From Methylococcaceae bacterium (lineage in GTDB: Bacteria; Pseudomonadota; Gammaproteobacteria; Methylococcales; Methylomonadaceae): a stretch of 13,851 bases of DNA. Shown piece by piece: positions 1 to 7,263 of the stretch. The notes beneath the pieces are model-generated. The model had not been told where the DNA came from and searched no databases. It saw only the letters and a list, made by a program, of their open reading frames with translations. Positions within the stretch are counted from its first letter, which is position 1, and each line of letters begins with the position of its first letter. The stretch covers positions 1-13,851 of the forward strand of contig JAUYMX010000560.1 in NCBI GenBank assembly GCA_030699345.1. Direction: 5' to 3'. A program made the translations under genes and the position numbers.

Positions 1-54
1 GAGAAAGTCAGGCATCGATAGTCCTGGTTGAAACTGAATGCGATTGATCGACAT
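1..54 (-). CDS. IS1595-family transposase, N-terminal fragment (cut by window edge)
   Basis: Only the first 18 codons are inside the window; they read MSINRIQFQPGLSMPDFL. I recognise this from memory as the typical N-terminus of IS1595-family transposases, which normally continues into a zinc-ribbon (CxxC) and then a DDE-type ISXO2-like catalytic domain. Those parts would lie beyond position 1 and cannot be judged. The ATG at 54-52 is preceded by a strong ribosome binding site, AGAGGAG, at about 61-67, which supports this start. The gene follows ubiC in the same orientation. Its product would catalyse cut-and-paste or co-integrate movement of its own element. Whether the copy is intact is unknown. 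The family call rests on a short stretch, so it is good but not certain. Confidence 0.7.
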   Translation of the reverse strand, partial: MSINRIQFQPGLSMPDFL

Positions 55-256
55 AACACACTCCTCTTGGGTTAGCTTCCAGTCAGTCTACGCCCATAAC
101 CTGGGCTTGGCTGAAGTATCTAGCTAATCAGGATATTTAAATACTCTGAGCTAATATCGTCCGTTATCCGAGCTAAATTAATCAAGGCTCCTGGTACCTG
201 TTTATTGAGCGGGGCGCGCTATTACAGATTAGCTTCCCATTTAGTTAGTATTTTCC
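55..256. other. Intergenic stretch between ubiC and the transposase gene; probably contains one end of the insertion sequence
   Basis: No open gene is visible in these 202 bases. They are AT-rich and repetitive: AGCTAA-type words recur at about 121-128, 150-156 and 171-177, and the 9-mer TTAGCTTCC occurs at 72-80 and again at 229-237. A small hairpin (GCCCA/TGGGC, 92-106) lies in the transposase leader. One terminal inverted repeat of the element should be here, but the other end is outside the window, so the boundary and any 8-bp target duplication cannot be fixed. Confidence 0.45.
72..237. repeat. Direct repeat TTAGCTTCC flanking the IS leader
   Basis: The word TTAGCTTCC is present at 72-80 and at 229-237 (GTTAGCTTCCA versus ATTAGCTTCCC). 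On the minus strand the outer copy reads GGGAAGCTAATC, and IS1595 ends often begin with GGG. The outer copy is therefore a candidate for the element's terminus, with the inner copy a possible subterminal transposase site. This is inference from one visible end only. Confidence 0.25.
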
Positions 257-853
257 TCAGAAGGTATTTAGTAATTCCGGCAAAAAGAATTCGCTGACCA
301 GCATTTGCCTTTGAGCGATGGAGTAAACCGTTCGTCTACCCCATAGGGGTTGATTGATTTGTCCCTGGCTGACCGCTGGACTACTCCATGTGTTTAGGGT
401 AGCCAAGCTGATATTTAACGCCAAGCGCTGCAGTTTAGGATAAGAAAAAATGATTTCACCCAACGGCCGGTTACCTAGGTGGGACAGGTTGCTTTGGGCG
501 ATTTTAATAGTGTCACGGGGAATGATGGTTCTGGCCATTATCAGCGGCTTGTCGTTTGCATGCAGCAGTACCTCACGAATTAAACAATAACGGTGCTCGG
601 GCTGGTTAAGTAAGCGGCGTTCACTTAAATACGGCGTTTGCCAATGATTAAATAAAACGTTGACGGCGACATTATTGCCATAAATGCTACGTAGGCGTTC
701 AGTCAACGAGCCTGTTTCATAAGTCCACGATTGCACAGCAATAGGTAGTGTGTGACGAATGCCGGTGCGGTTTTCGCGCCAGTTAGGTTCCTGGGTGAAT
801 AAGTAACTTTTTGTGGTCAAAGCGCAGTTAAACCTCGGAGTATTCGGTGGCAT
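257..853 (-). CDS. ubiC: Chorismate lyase UbiC
   Basis: UbiC removes pyruvate from chorismate to give 4-hydroxybenzoate, the first committed step of ubiquinone synthesis in the cytoplasm. The 198-aa product shows the family landmarks: LIREVLL with the conserved Arg at residue 93, the LG..PLGE segment near 126-132, LWGRRTVY at 170-177, and a C-terminal SEFFLPELL with the conserved Glu at 188. The Arg and Glu correspond to the product-binding residues of the E. coli enzyme (about 165 aa). The extra length is mostly N-terminal. The ATG at 853 lies 26 nt inside the end of recG, so translation is probably coupled to recG. If a later start is used the protein would be shorter, because the first 20 or so residues have no family motif. 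In many gammaproteobacteria ubiA follows ubiC; here the next gene is a transposase. Confidence 0.88.
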   Translation of the reverse strand: MPPNTPRFNCALTTKSYLFTQEPNWRENRTGIRHTLPIAVQSWTYETGSLTERLRSIYGNNVAVNVLFNHWQTPYLSERRLLNQPEHRYCLIREVLLHANDKPLIMARTIIPRDTIKIAQSNLSHLGNRPLGEIIFSYPKLQRLALNISLATLNTWSSPAVSQGQINQPLWGRRTVYSIAQRQMLVSEFFLPELLNTF

Positions 854-2909
854 GGCCGATCCAGCGGTCGATTAAGGGCTGGATTGCCTGCGGTGAGTCG
901 ATAAAAAATTGTTCGCCGATTTGGCTTACGGCATCCAGTAAGTCCAAGTCGCGCGCTAAGTCGGCTATTTTAAACTGCATCTGCCCGGTTTGACGGGTAC
1001 CCATGACTTCGCCGGGGCCGCGCAGCTCAAGGTCTTTTTCAGCAATCACAAAGCCGTCGCTACTGTCCCTTAATACGCCCAGCCGGTGGCGTGCGGTATC
1101 TGATAACGGCGATTGGTACATTAACAGGCAGAAGCTGGCGTCGCTACCTCGGCCAACACGGCCGCGTAATTGGTGCCGTTGCGATAATCCTAAACGTTCA
1201 GGATTTTCGATGATCATTAAACCGGCATTGGGGACGTCAACGCCCACTTCAATCACAGTGGTAGCGACCAGTAAATCAAGGGTGTGTTGTTTAAAGGCCT
1301 GCATGATGGCATCTTTTTCGGCGGTTTTCATACGGCCATGAATCAAGCCGACTCGGACATTCGGTAACGCCTGCATTAAATAATCAGCCGTTTTTTCGGC
1401 GGCTTGGCATTGTAAAACTTCAGATTCCTCAATGAGTGTACAAACCCAATAGACTTGCTTTTTCTTAGCGACCCAGCTGTCGATACGGTCGATCACTTCT
1501 TCGCGGCGTTCATTAGGGATAACACTGGTAACCACGGGCTGTCTGCCCGGCGGTAGTTCATCAATAATGGAAATATCCAGATCGGAGTATTGCAGCATCG
1601 CCAAGGTGCGCGGAATTGGCGTAGCGGTCATTACCAGTTGATGTGGCCTGACACTGCCTTGTTGGCCTTTTTCCCTGAGTGCCATGCGTTGATGTACGCC
1701 AAAACGGTGTTGCTCATCAATGATGATTAGTCCCAAACGATGAAAAGTGACTGCTTCCTGAAACAGCGCATGGGTGCCGATAATAATACCGGCACTACCA
1801 TCGGCCAGTGCTTGCAATGCATTTTTACGGGCATTGCCTTTAATGTTGCCGGTAAGAAATAGCACTTGCGTCTGAAAATTTTCAAACCATCCGCTGAAGT
1901 TTCTAAAATGCTGTTCAGCCAGTAATTCGGTCGGCGCCATCACCGCTACTTGATAGCCTGCGGTTAAAGCCAGCATCGCCGCATAGGCTGCTACCACTGT
2001 TTTACCGGAGCCAACGTCGCCTTGCACTAAACGCATCATCGGATGAGCTTGCTGGAAATCAGTTGCAATCTCGGCGATAACCCGCTGTTGCGCGCCGGTT
2101 AAGGTAAAGGGCAGGGTGTTAAGAAAATTCGCACTGCTGCTCGGGTTGGCTGTAAATACGGGTGCTTGCCATGCCCTGGTTTTATGTCGAGTTTGCCGCA
2201 AGGTTAAGTGATGTGCCAGTAGCTCTTCAAACGCCAGACGCTTTAACGCCGGTACCCGGCCATTTTGCAAAGCGGCCACCGAAATAGATTCATCTGGCGC
2301 ATGCAGGGTCTGTATAGCCTCGCTCAGGTTAGGGTAGTTGTACTGAGTCAATACCGATGCCGGTATCCAATCCGCCAAGTCATCAATACACAAAGTCAGC
2401 GCTTGTTTAACGGCTTTACGTAGCAGCTGTTGATTGAGGCCGTCGGTTAATGGATAAACTGGCGTTAGTCGTGAATCTGTAATTACCTGATCAGGGTCGC
2501 TGAGGATTTTGTATTCAGGATGTACCATTTCCAGCCCGGCATAGCCGAAACGCGCTTCAGCAAAGCAGCTGATGACGGTGCCAGGTTTGAAGAGATTATG
2601 CTGGCTGGCGGTATAGTGGAAAAACTTTAACGAGATAAAGCCGGTGCCGTCACTGATTCGACATATCAAACTGCTGCGCCCTTTGGGCAACATATCGGTA
2701 AATTCGATAGTGCCTTTTATCAAGGCGCTCATGCCTGCAGTCAGTGCGCCGATGGGCGTGATATGGGTCCGGTCTTCGTAACGATGCGGAAGATGGAACA
2801 GCAGATCCTGAATGACGCGGATACCCAGTTTTTCCAGGCGATGAGCGGTTTGGGCGCCAATGCCCGTCAGTGTCGCAACCGGTTTGGTCAGATTGTTTGC
2901 TGCGGACAT
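828..2909 (-). CDS. recG: ATP-dependent DNA helicase RecG
   Basis: RecG is a cytoplasmic helicase that remodels stalled replication forks and branch-migrates Holliday junctions. The 693-aa product has the same length as the E. coli protein and is complete. The N-terminal wedge/OB region spans roughly residues 1-250. Helicase motor 1 carries Walker A GDVGSGKT at 297-304, the DEQH box at 398-401 and motif III TAT at 428-430. Motor 2 carries TTVIEVGVDVP at 550-560 and the motif VI arginine patch HQLRGRVGRG at 579-588. The TRG region around GTRQTG (637-642) couples ATP hydrolysis to translocation. The ATG at 2909 has no clear Shine-Dalgarno sequence. Its stop codon lies within ubiC, a 26-nt overlap. 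It follows ridA in the same orientation after 139 nt that contain a REP-like palindrome. Confidence 0.97.
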   Translation of the reverse strand: MSAANNLTKPVATLTGIGAQTAHRLEKLGIRVIQDLLFHLPHRYEDRTHITPIGALTAGMSALIKGTIEFTDMLPKGRSSLICRISDGTGFISLKFFHYTASQHNLFKPGTVISCFAEARFGYAGLEMVHPEYKILSDPDQVITDSRLTPVYPLTDGLNQQLLRKAVKQALTLCIDDLADWIPASVLTQYNYPNLSEAIQTLHAPDESISVAALQNGRVPALKRLAFEELLAHHLTLRQTRHKTRAWQAPVFTANPSSSANFLNTLPFTLTGAQQRVIAEIATDFQQAHPMMRLVQGDVGSGKTVVAAYAAMLALTAGYQVAVMAPTELLAEQHFRNFSGWFENFQTQVLFLTGNIKGNARKNALQALADGSAGIIIGTHALFQEAVTFHRLGLIIIDEQHRFGVHQRMALREKGQQGSVRPHQLVMTATPIPRTLAMLQYSDLDISIIDELPPGRQPVVTSVIPNERREEVIDRIDSWVAKKKQVYWVCTLIEESEVLQCQAAEKTADYLMQALPNVRVGLIHGRMKTAEKDAIMQAFKQHTLDLLVATTVIEVGVDVPNAGLMIIENPERLGLSQRHQLRGRVGRGSDASFCLLMYQSPLSDTARHRLGVLRDSSDGFVIAEKDLELRGPGEVMGTRQTGQMQFKIADLARDLDLLDAVSQIGEQFFIDSPQAIQPLIDRWIGHATEYSEV

Positions 2910-2946
2910 TGACGGGCAAGTTTTGAGTTAATTGAAGTTAGTTGGC

Positions 2947-2992
2947 GTTAAGCCGTTAGTGGAGAGCTCTGTCGAACCATGAATGGCTTAAC
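2947..2992. repeat. Degenerate REP-like palindromic element between ridA and recG
   Basis: An 8-bp inverted repeat (GTTAAGCC at 2947-2954, GGCTTAAC at 2985-2992) encloses a second imperfect palindrome. Its arms are CCGTTAGTGG at 2953-2962 and CCATGAATGG at 2977-2986, and the centre carries AGAGCTCTGTCGAA. The core closely resembles a dispersed proteobacterial repeat I remember, in which arms of the CCGTTCGTGG type flank a GAGC..GTCGAA centre. It may act as a small RNA hairpin, a nucleoid-protein site or a RAYT transposase substrate. No second copy is visible in the window. The family link is from memory, not from a search. Confidence 0.5.
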
Positions 2993-3048
2993 TAACTATG
3001 AGACCGGGCTTTTTTGAGCGCTCAGTACCAAACCTGCGGAGGTGCTGG

Positions 3049-3450
3049 TTAAAGTGGATATTCCTGGGGTTCCAGATGCATGATCGCATCCATTTCTACC
3101 GCTGCGCCTTTAGGTAACGCGGCAACTCCGATCGCTGCACGCGCAGGATAAGGCTGTTGAAAATAATTGCCCATGATTTCATTGACGACTGGAAAATCCG
3201 CTAAATCAGTTAAAAACACATTCAGTTTGACGATGTCTGCGAAGCTGCCACCAGCGGCAACAGCAACAGCCTGTAAATTGTCAAAAACTTGGGTAATTTG
3301 CGCTGCAATGTCACCTTCAACCAATACCATTGTGGCGGGTATCAAGGGGATTTGGCCTGATAAATAGACGCTGCGGCCGACTTTTATCGCTTGTGAGTAA
3401 GTACCGATGGCTTCGGGGGCGTTGCTGGTGTAAATGATTTCTTTGGTCAT
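3049..3450 (-). CDS. ridA: RidA/YjgF/UK114-family enamine/imine deaminase
   Basis: RidA hydrolyses reactive enamine/imine intermediates such as 2-aminoacrylate made by PLP enzymes, protecting those enzymes in the cytoplasm. The 133-aa product has the usual family length and fold signature: an N-terminal TSNAPEAIGTYSQAIKVG, then YLSGQIPL, and the C-terminal signature PARAAIGVAALPKGAAVEMDA. Arg104 and Glu119 match the substrate-carboxylate Arg and the conserved Glu of E. coli RidA. The position of E. coli Cys107 is an Ala here, which is common in the family. The gene lies between spoT (84-nt gap) and recG, an arrangement I recall from pseudomonads. The ATG at 3450 has only a weak upstream GAGCAG. 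RidA proper, rather than another subfamily, is likely because the deaminase Arg is kept. Confidence 0.92.
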   Translation of the reverse strand: MTKEIIYTSNAPEAIGTYSQAIKVGRSVYLSGQIPLIPATMVLVEGDIAAQITQVFDNLQAVAVAAGGSFADIVKLNVFLTDLADFPVVNEIMGNYFQQPYPARAAIGVAALPKGAAVEMDAIMHLEPQEYPL

Positions 3451-3535
3451 GGCTGCTCTGTATTGATCAAGTGTGTGGTTTATTTAAGAAAGCTATGTTG
3501 AGTTAGGCTTTTAAAACGGAGGGTTAAGCGTATTT

Positions 3536-5704
3536 TTAAGCTTTAACTCGAGTAATTTTTAACACAATCGCTAATTCTGTTAATCGACGAATTATTTTTG
3601 CCAGATGGATACGGTCTTTAACCGTCAGGGTAATTAAATCTACGCAGATGCGATCATCCTGATCAACTACGGTGACGTTTTCGATGTTTGAATCAAGATT
3701 GGAGATAGTTGAGGCGATTGTAGCCAAAGAACCGCGCTCATTGAGAACACTGATGCGAAGTTCTGCAGAAAAGTCGCCGGTAACATCGGGTGACCATTCC
3801 ACGTCCAGCCAGTTGTTTTGTTTTTTTCTATCGACATTGCGGTTACGGCATTCATGATGATGAACAACTATGCCTTTGCCGGGATTGAAAAAGCCAATAA
3901 TCGAATCGCCCGGAATAGGCCGACAACATTTTGCCAGTGTGATAACCATGCCTTCTGTGCCTTTAATTATCAAAGGCGTTTTATGCGTGGCTTCGTGATC
4001 ATCCAGTTTAACAGCCGCAGTGACATCTTCTTGAGTTAAGCGTTTGGCAATTAACAGCGGCATTTTATTACCGAGCCCAATATCTTCAAGTAACTCATCC
4101 AGCGAGCTCATAGATAAAGACTTGAGCATGATATTTATTTTTGCTTCGTCAATATTGTCCAGGTGGATATGCAGAGCTTGTAGTTCTTTTTCCAGTAATC
4201 GCTGGCCTAAGCTAATGGCTTCTTGTTGCTTAAAGTGCTTAAGGTAATTACGAATGCCTGAGCGGGCTTTGGCGGTAATAACATAATTGAGCCATAAAGG
4301 ATTGGGCCTCGCCCAGGGTGCTGTGACAATTTCCACCGTGACGCCGTTTTCTAATTTACTTTGCAGCGGCACTAATTGTTTGTCGATTCTGGCGGACACA
4401 CAGGCGTTGCCCAAGTCGGTATGAACGGCATAGGCAAAATCGACAATGGTAGCGCCGCGCGGTAACTTGATAATTTCGCCGTTAGGAGTAAACACGAACA
4501 CTTCTTGGGGAAATAAATCGACTTTAAGATTTTCAATAAATTCCAGCGAATCGCCTGCTGATTTTTGAATTTCCAGCAAGTCTGTCAGCCATTCATTGGC
4601 TCGATCTTGAAATTTTGGCGCTTTTTCATCATCTGATTTATATAACCAGTGTGCAGCAATACCCGATTCTGACATGCGGTGCATGTCGTAAGTGCGGATT
4701 TGAATTTCTATCGGTACGCCAAAAGGCCCCATCAGAATGGAATGCAATGACTGATAGCCGTTAGCTTTGGGTAGGGCAATATAATCTTTGAAGCGTCCCG
4801 GGATAGGTTTGTACAAGTTATGCATGACACCCAGAGTGCGGTAACAGGTATCCACGTTTTCGCATAAGATTCTGAACGCATAGACATCAAAGACATCCGC
4901 CAGTGAGTTGTTTTTACTGAGCATTTTTTTATAAATGCTGTAAATGTTTTTCTCTCTACCGACCACTTCGCAAGTCAGGTCAGCTTCTTGTAGGCGGTTT
5001 TTTATTGAACTTTCAATGGTTTGGACGATTTCCCGGCGATTGCCGCGGGCTTTCTTGATGGCCTTTTTAATGACCGCATAGCGCATCGGATACATTGCAG
5101 AGAGACTTAAAGACTCCAGCTTCTGTTGAATGCTGCGCATGCCTAAACGATTGGCAATGGGGGCGTAAATGTCTAATGTTTCACGTGCAATTCGCCGCTT
5201 TTTAGCTGGCGCCATCACATCCAGTGTTTGCATGTTATGCAGCCGGTCAGCCAGTTTTACGATAATGACGCGTAAATCTTTGGCCATGGCCATAAACATT
5301 TTACGGACATTTTCCGCTTGGGCTTCGGCGTGTGATTTATTGTCAATTTGGGTAAGCTTGGTGACACCATCAACCAATTCGGCAACTTCTAGGTTGAATT
5401 GCTCTGCCAGTTCGTCTTTGCTGATGAGCGTATCTTCAACAACATCATGCAACAGAGCGGCCATAATGCCGCTGGCATCCATATGCATGTCTGACAGGAT
5501 GATGGCAACGGATACAGGGTGGCAGATATAAGCTTCCCCGGTTTTTCTAAATTGCCCAGCGTGAGCACTGGCGCCAAACTCGTAAGCTCGAATACAGTCA
5601 TTAACTTGCGCTAAATCCAGATAACCGGACAGGGATTCACGCAAACGCTGTACCAATTTATCTTGGGGGCGTTCGGTTTCCAGAATCTCGGCTATCAGGG
5701 ACAT
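3536..5704 (-). CDS. spoT: Bifunctional (p)ppGpp hydrolase/synthetase SpoT
   Basis: SpoT degrades and makes the alarmone (p)ppGpp, setting the stringent response. In order, the 722-aa product shows: an HD hydrolase domain with His62, His86-Asp87 (LLHDVVEDT) and DRLHN at 153-157; the synthetase domain with GREKNIYSIYKK near 249-260 and RFKDYIALPKANGYQSLH at 304-321; a TGS domain from about 400 to 460; a helical linker; a conserved cysteine segment with AKCCRPIPGD at 591-600; and a C-terminal ACT domain from about 645. The RxKD motif at 304-307 is the bifunctional Rel/SpoT form, not the ExDD form of RelA, and the HD residues are intact, so both activities are expected. It follows rpoZ by 15 nt, a classic arrangement. 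No clear Shine-Dalgarno precedes its ATG, which suggests coupling to rpoZ translation. Confidence 0.96.
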   Translation of the reverse strand: MSLIAEILETERPQDKLVQRLRESLSGYLDLAQVNDCIRAYEFGASAHAGQFRKTGEAYICHPVSVAIILSDMHMDASGIMAALLHDVVEDTLISKDELAEQFNLEVAELVDGVTKLTQIDNKSHAEAQAENVRKMFMAMAKDLRVIIVKLADRLHNMQTLDVMAPAKKRRIARETLDIYAPIANRLGMRSIQQKLESLSLSAMYPMRYAVIKKAIKKARGNRREIVQTIESSIKNRLQEADLTCEVVGREKNIYSIYKKMLSKNNSLADVFDVYAFRILCENVDTCYRTLGVMHNLYKPIPGRFKDYIALPKANGYQSLHSILMGPFGVPIEIQIRTYDMHRMSESGIAAHWLYKSDDEKAPKFQDRANEWLTDLLEIQKSAGDSLEFIENLKVDLFPQEVFVFTPNGEIIKLPRGATIVDFAYAVHTDLGNACVSARIDKQLVPLQSKLENGVTVEIVTAPWARPNPLWLNYVITAKARSGIRNYLKHFKQQEAISLGQRLLEKELQALHIHLDNIDEAKINIMLKSLSMSSLDELLEDIGLGNKMPLLIAKRLTQEDVTAAVKLDDHEATHKTPLIIKGTEGMVITLAKCCRPIPGDSIIGFFNPGKGIVVHHHECRNRNVDRKKQNNWLDVEWSPDVTGDFSAELRISVLNERGSLATIASTISNLDSNIENVTVVDQDDRICVDLITLTVKDRIHLAKIIRRLTELAIVLKITRVKA

Positions 5705-5719
5705 AGCAAGGTTGGCGAT

Positions 5720-5989
5720 TTAGAAAGTGGTTAATTGCAGATGCAATTGTTCTTGATCACGGTCCCGAGGTTGGTTGTCGGGAATGCGATGCAACTGAGC
5801 AATGTTATCTGGAGTGACATGTCCCGCAGCAATTTCGCGTAATGCCAGAACGGTGTCTTTATCTTTACCACGCGGTAAAAATTCAGTGGCTCCATGTTGC
5901 AGTTGGCGGGCTCTTTCGCTGGCTAATAAAACCAATTTGAATCGATTTTCATCATTATCCAAGCAATCTTCAATTGTGACTCTGGCCAT
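5720..5989 (-). CDS. rpoZ: RNA polymerase omega subunit
   Basis: Omega is the smallest core RNA polymerase subunit. It helps fold beta-prime and forms part of a ppGpp binding site. The 89-aa product begins with the diagnostic MARVTIEDCL, followed by ENRFKLVLLASERARQL (residues 14-30) and the conserved TVLALREIAAG near 46-56. The rest is a variable polar tail. Start choice is clear from the conserved N-terminus, with AGGA just upstream. The spoT gene starts 15 nt downstream, so the two stringent-response partners are probably co-transcribed. In many relatives gmk precedes rpoZ; here pgk does, so gmk must lie elsewhere. Confidence 0.96.
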   Translation of the reverse strand: MARVTIEDCLDNDENRFKLVLLASERARQLQHGATEFLPRGKDKDTVLALREIAAGHVTPDNIAQLHRIPDNQPRDRDQEQLHLQLTTF

Positions 5990-5996
5990 TTTTTTT

Positions 5997-6008
5997 CCTA
6001 AATTTAGG
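5997..6008. promoter_or_regulatory. rpoZ: Perfect 12-bp palindrome in the rpoZ leader, containing its ribosome binding site
   Basis: CCTAAATTTAGG is a perfect dyad 7 nt upstream of the rpoZ ATG. On the mRNA strand its right arm supplies the AGGA that serves as Shine-Dalgarno. It could be chance, an operator, or a weak structure limiting translation. The sequence alone does not decide. Confidence 0.3.
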
Positions 6009-6022
6009 TGGTTTTATCAAGG

Positions 6023-6045
6023 GCCGGGATAGATTATATCCCGGC
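6023..6045 (-). other. Strong hairpin between pgk and rpoZ, no U-tract
   Basis: A perfect 9-bp GC-rich stem (GCCGGGATA at 6023-6031, TATCCCGGC at 6037-6045) closes a 5-nt loop 9 nt after the pgk stop codon. The minus strand downstream reads CCTTGATAAAACC, so the U-run of an intrinsic terminator is missing. It may protect the 3' end of the pgk mRNA, pause polymerase, or assist Rho. The loop and inner stem contain TATAAT on the minus strand (6033-6038), but no good -35 box accompanies it. Confidence 0.55.
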
Positions 6046-6054
6046 AATATGTAG

Positions 6055-7227
6055 CTAACTTTGTGATTTTAACACAGAAACTGCCGGTAAATCCTTGCCC
6101 TCCAGAAATTCCAAAAAGGCGCCGCCACCGGTCGATGTATAAGATACTTTATCGTTAATACCGTATTTGTCGATAGCGGCCAGGGTGTCGCCACCGCCGG
6201 CAATTGAGAAAGCCGGGCTTTCTGCAATCGCTGTGGCTAATGCCAAAGTACCGTTACCAAATTGATCAATTTCAAAGACGCCGACCGGACCGTTCCAGAC
6301 GATAGTACCGGCGGTTTTTAAAATTTCGGCATATTGCTTGGCGGTTTCCGGACCAATGTCCATGATCATGTCATCGGCTTCAACATCAGCAACATTTTTG
6401 ACGGTTGCCACTGCGGTGTCTGAAAATTCCTTTGCGCAAACGACATCAACCGGAATGGGAATATCTGAACCGTTGCTTTTTGCCGCGGCAATCAATTCAC
6501 GTGCGTTTTCCAGCAGATCGGGTTCGTATAATGATTTTCCAACCGGAAATCCCGCTGCAGCGATAAAGGTATTGGCAATGCCACCCCCGACAATCAATTG
6601 ATCGACTTTTTCGGATAGAGATTTTAATACTGTCAGTTTGGTTGAGACTTTGGAGCCGCCGACGATAGCCACCAATGGTCTGGCAGGGGTTTCCAATGCT
6701 TTGCCCAGCGCATCTAATTCGCTGGCTAATAATGGGCCTGCGCAAGCAATCGGCGCGAACTTGGCGACACTATGGGTAGAAGCTTGGGCTCTGTGTGCAG
6801 TGCCAAAGGCATCCATAACAAATACGTCGCAGAGGGCGGCCATTTTTTTGCCTAACTCATCGCTGTTTTTGCCCTCTCCAGCATTAAAACGCACGTTTTC
6901 GCAAAGAACGACTTCACCGGGTTGAATTGCAATGCCGTTGATCCAGTCTTTTTCCAGTCTGACCGGTTTGCCCAGCAAGCTTGCTAAGCGCTCAGCGACA
7001 GGTTTTAACGATGATTCTTCGTCATATTGCCCTTCAACCGGTCTGCCTAAATGCGATAGCAAAATTACGGCTGCGCCTTTTGCCAAGGCAGTTTCAATAG
7101 TGGGTAGGCTGGCTTGAATACGAAGGTCGCTAGTGACTTGACCATTTTTGACCGGCACATTTAAATCCTGGCGAATTAACACGCGTTTGCCTGATAAATC
7201 CAGATCGACCATACGTTTAATTGACAT
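6055..7227 (-). CDS. pgk: Phosphoglycerate kinase
   Basis: Pgk interconverts 1,3-bisphosphoglycerate plus ADP and 3-phosphoglycerate plus ATP in glycolysis and gluconeogenesis. The 390-aa product has the length of bacterial monomeric Pgk and all its signatures: VLIRQDLNVP at 16-25, Arg36, SHLGRP at 58-63, GGSKVSTK at 190-197, NGPVGVFE near 312-319, GGGDTLAAI at 344-352 and TSTGGGAFLEFLEG at 364-377. The ATG at 7227 has a good AGGAGC ribosome binding site 7 nt upstream. Often pgk sits with gap, pyk and fba. Here it stands alone between ubiB (36-nt gap) and rpoZ, followed by a strong hairpin. No sign of truncation or frameshift. Confidence 0.97.
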   Translation of the reverse strand: MSIKRMVDLDLSGKRVLIRQDLNVPVKNGQVTSDLRIQASLPTIETALAKGAAVILLSHLGRPVEGQYDEESSLKPVAERLASLLGKPVRLEKDWINGIAIQPGEVVLCENVRFNAGEGKNSDELGKKMAALCDVFVMDAFGTAHRAQASTHSVAKFAPIACAGPLLASELDALGKALETPARPLVAIVGGSKVSTKLTVLKSLSEKVDQLIVGGGIANTFIAAAGFPVGKSLYEPDLLENARELIAAAKSNGSDIPIPVDVVCAKEFSDTAVATVKNVADVEADDMIMDIGPETAKQYAEILKTAGTIVWNGPVGVFEIDQFGNGTLALATAIAESPAFSIAGGGDTLAAIDKYGINDKVSYTSTGGGAFLEFLEGKDLPAVSVLKSQS

Positions 7228-7263
7228 AGTGTTTGCTCCTGATTTTTCTTGTTGTGGGTGATG

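Noticed and set aside
1003..1341. 112-codon plus-strand open frame within recG
   Set aside because: Antisense shadow of conserved recG helicase motifs; low-complexity serine/arginine/proline-rich product typical of a shadow.
2650..2919. 89-codon minus-strand frame starting just upstream of recG
   Set aside because: Out-of-frame shadow of the recG N-terminus, with no family features.
3004..3015. ACCGGGCTTTTTT on the plus strand as an intrinsic terminator
   Set aside because: No complementary left arm and no plus-strand gene upstream to terminate.
3015..3024. TGAGCGCTCA palindrome downstream of ridA as a terminator
   Set aside because: Short, with no loop and no U-tract on the minus strand (followed by AAAAAAG).
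6033..6038. TATAAT as a definite rpoZ promoter
   Set aside because: No matching -35 box at 16-18 nt (AAGTTA is poor) and no extended -10, so it is mentioned only as a possibility.
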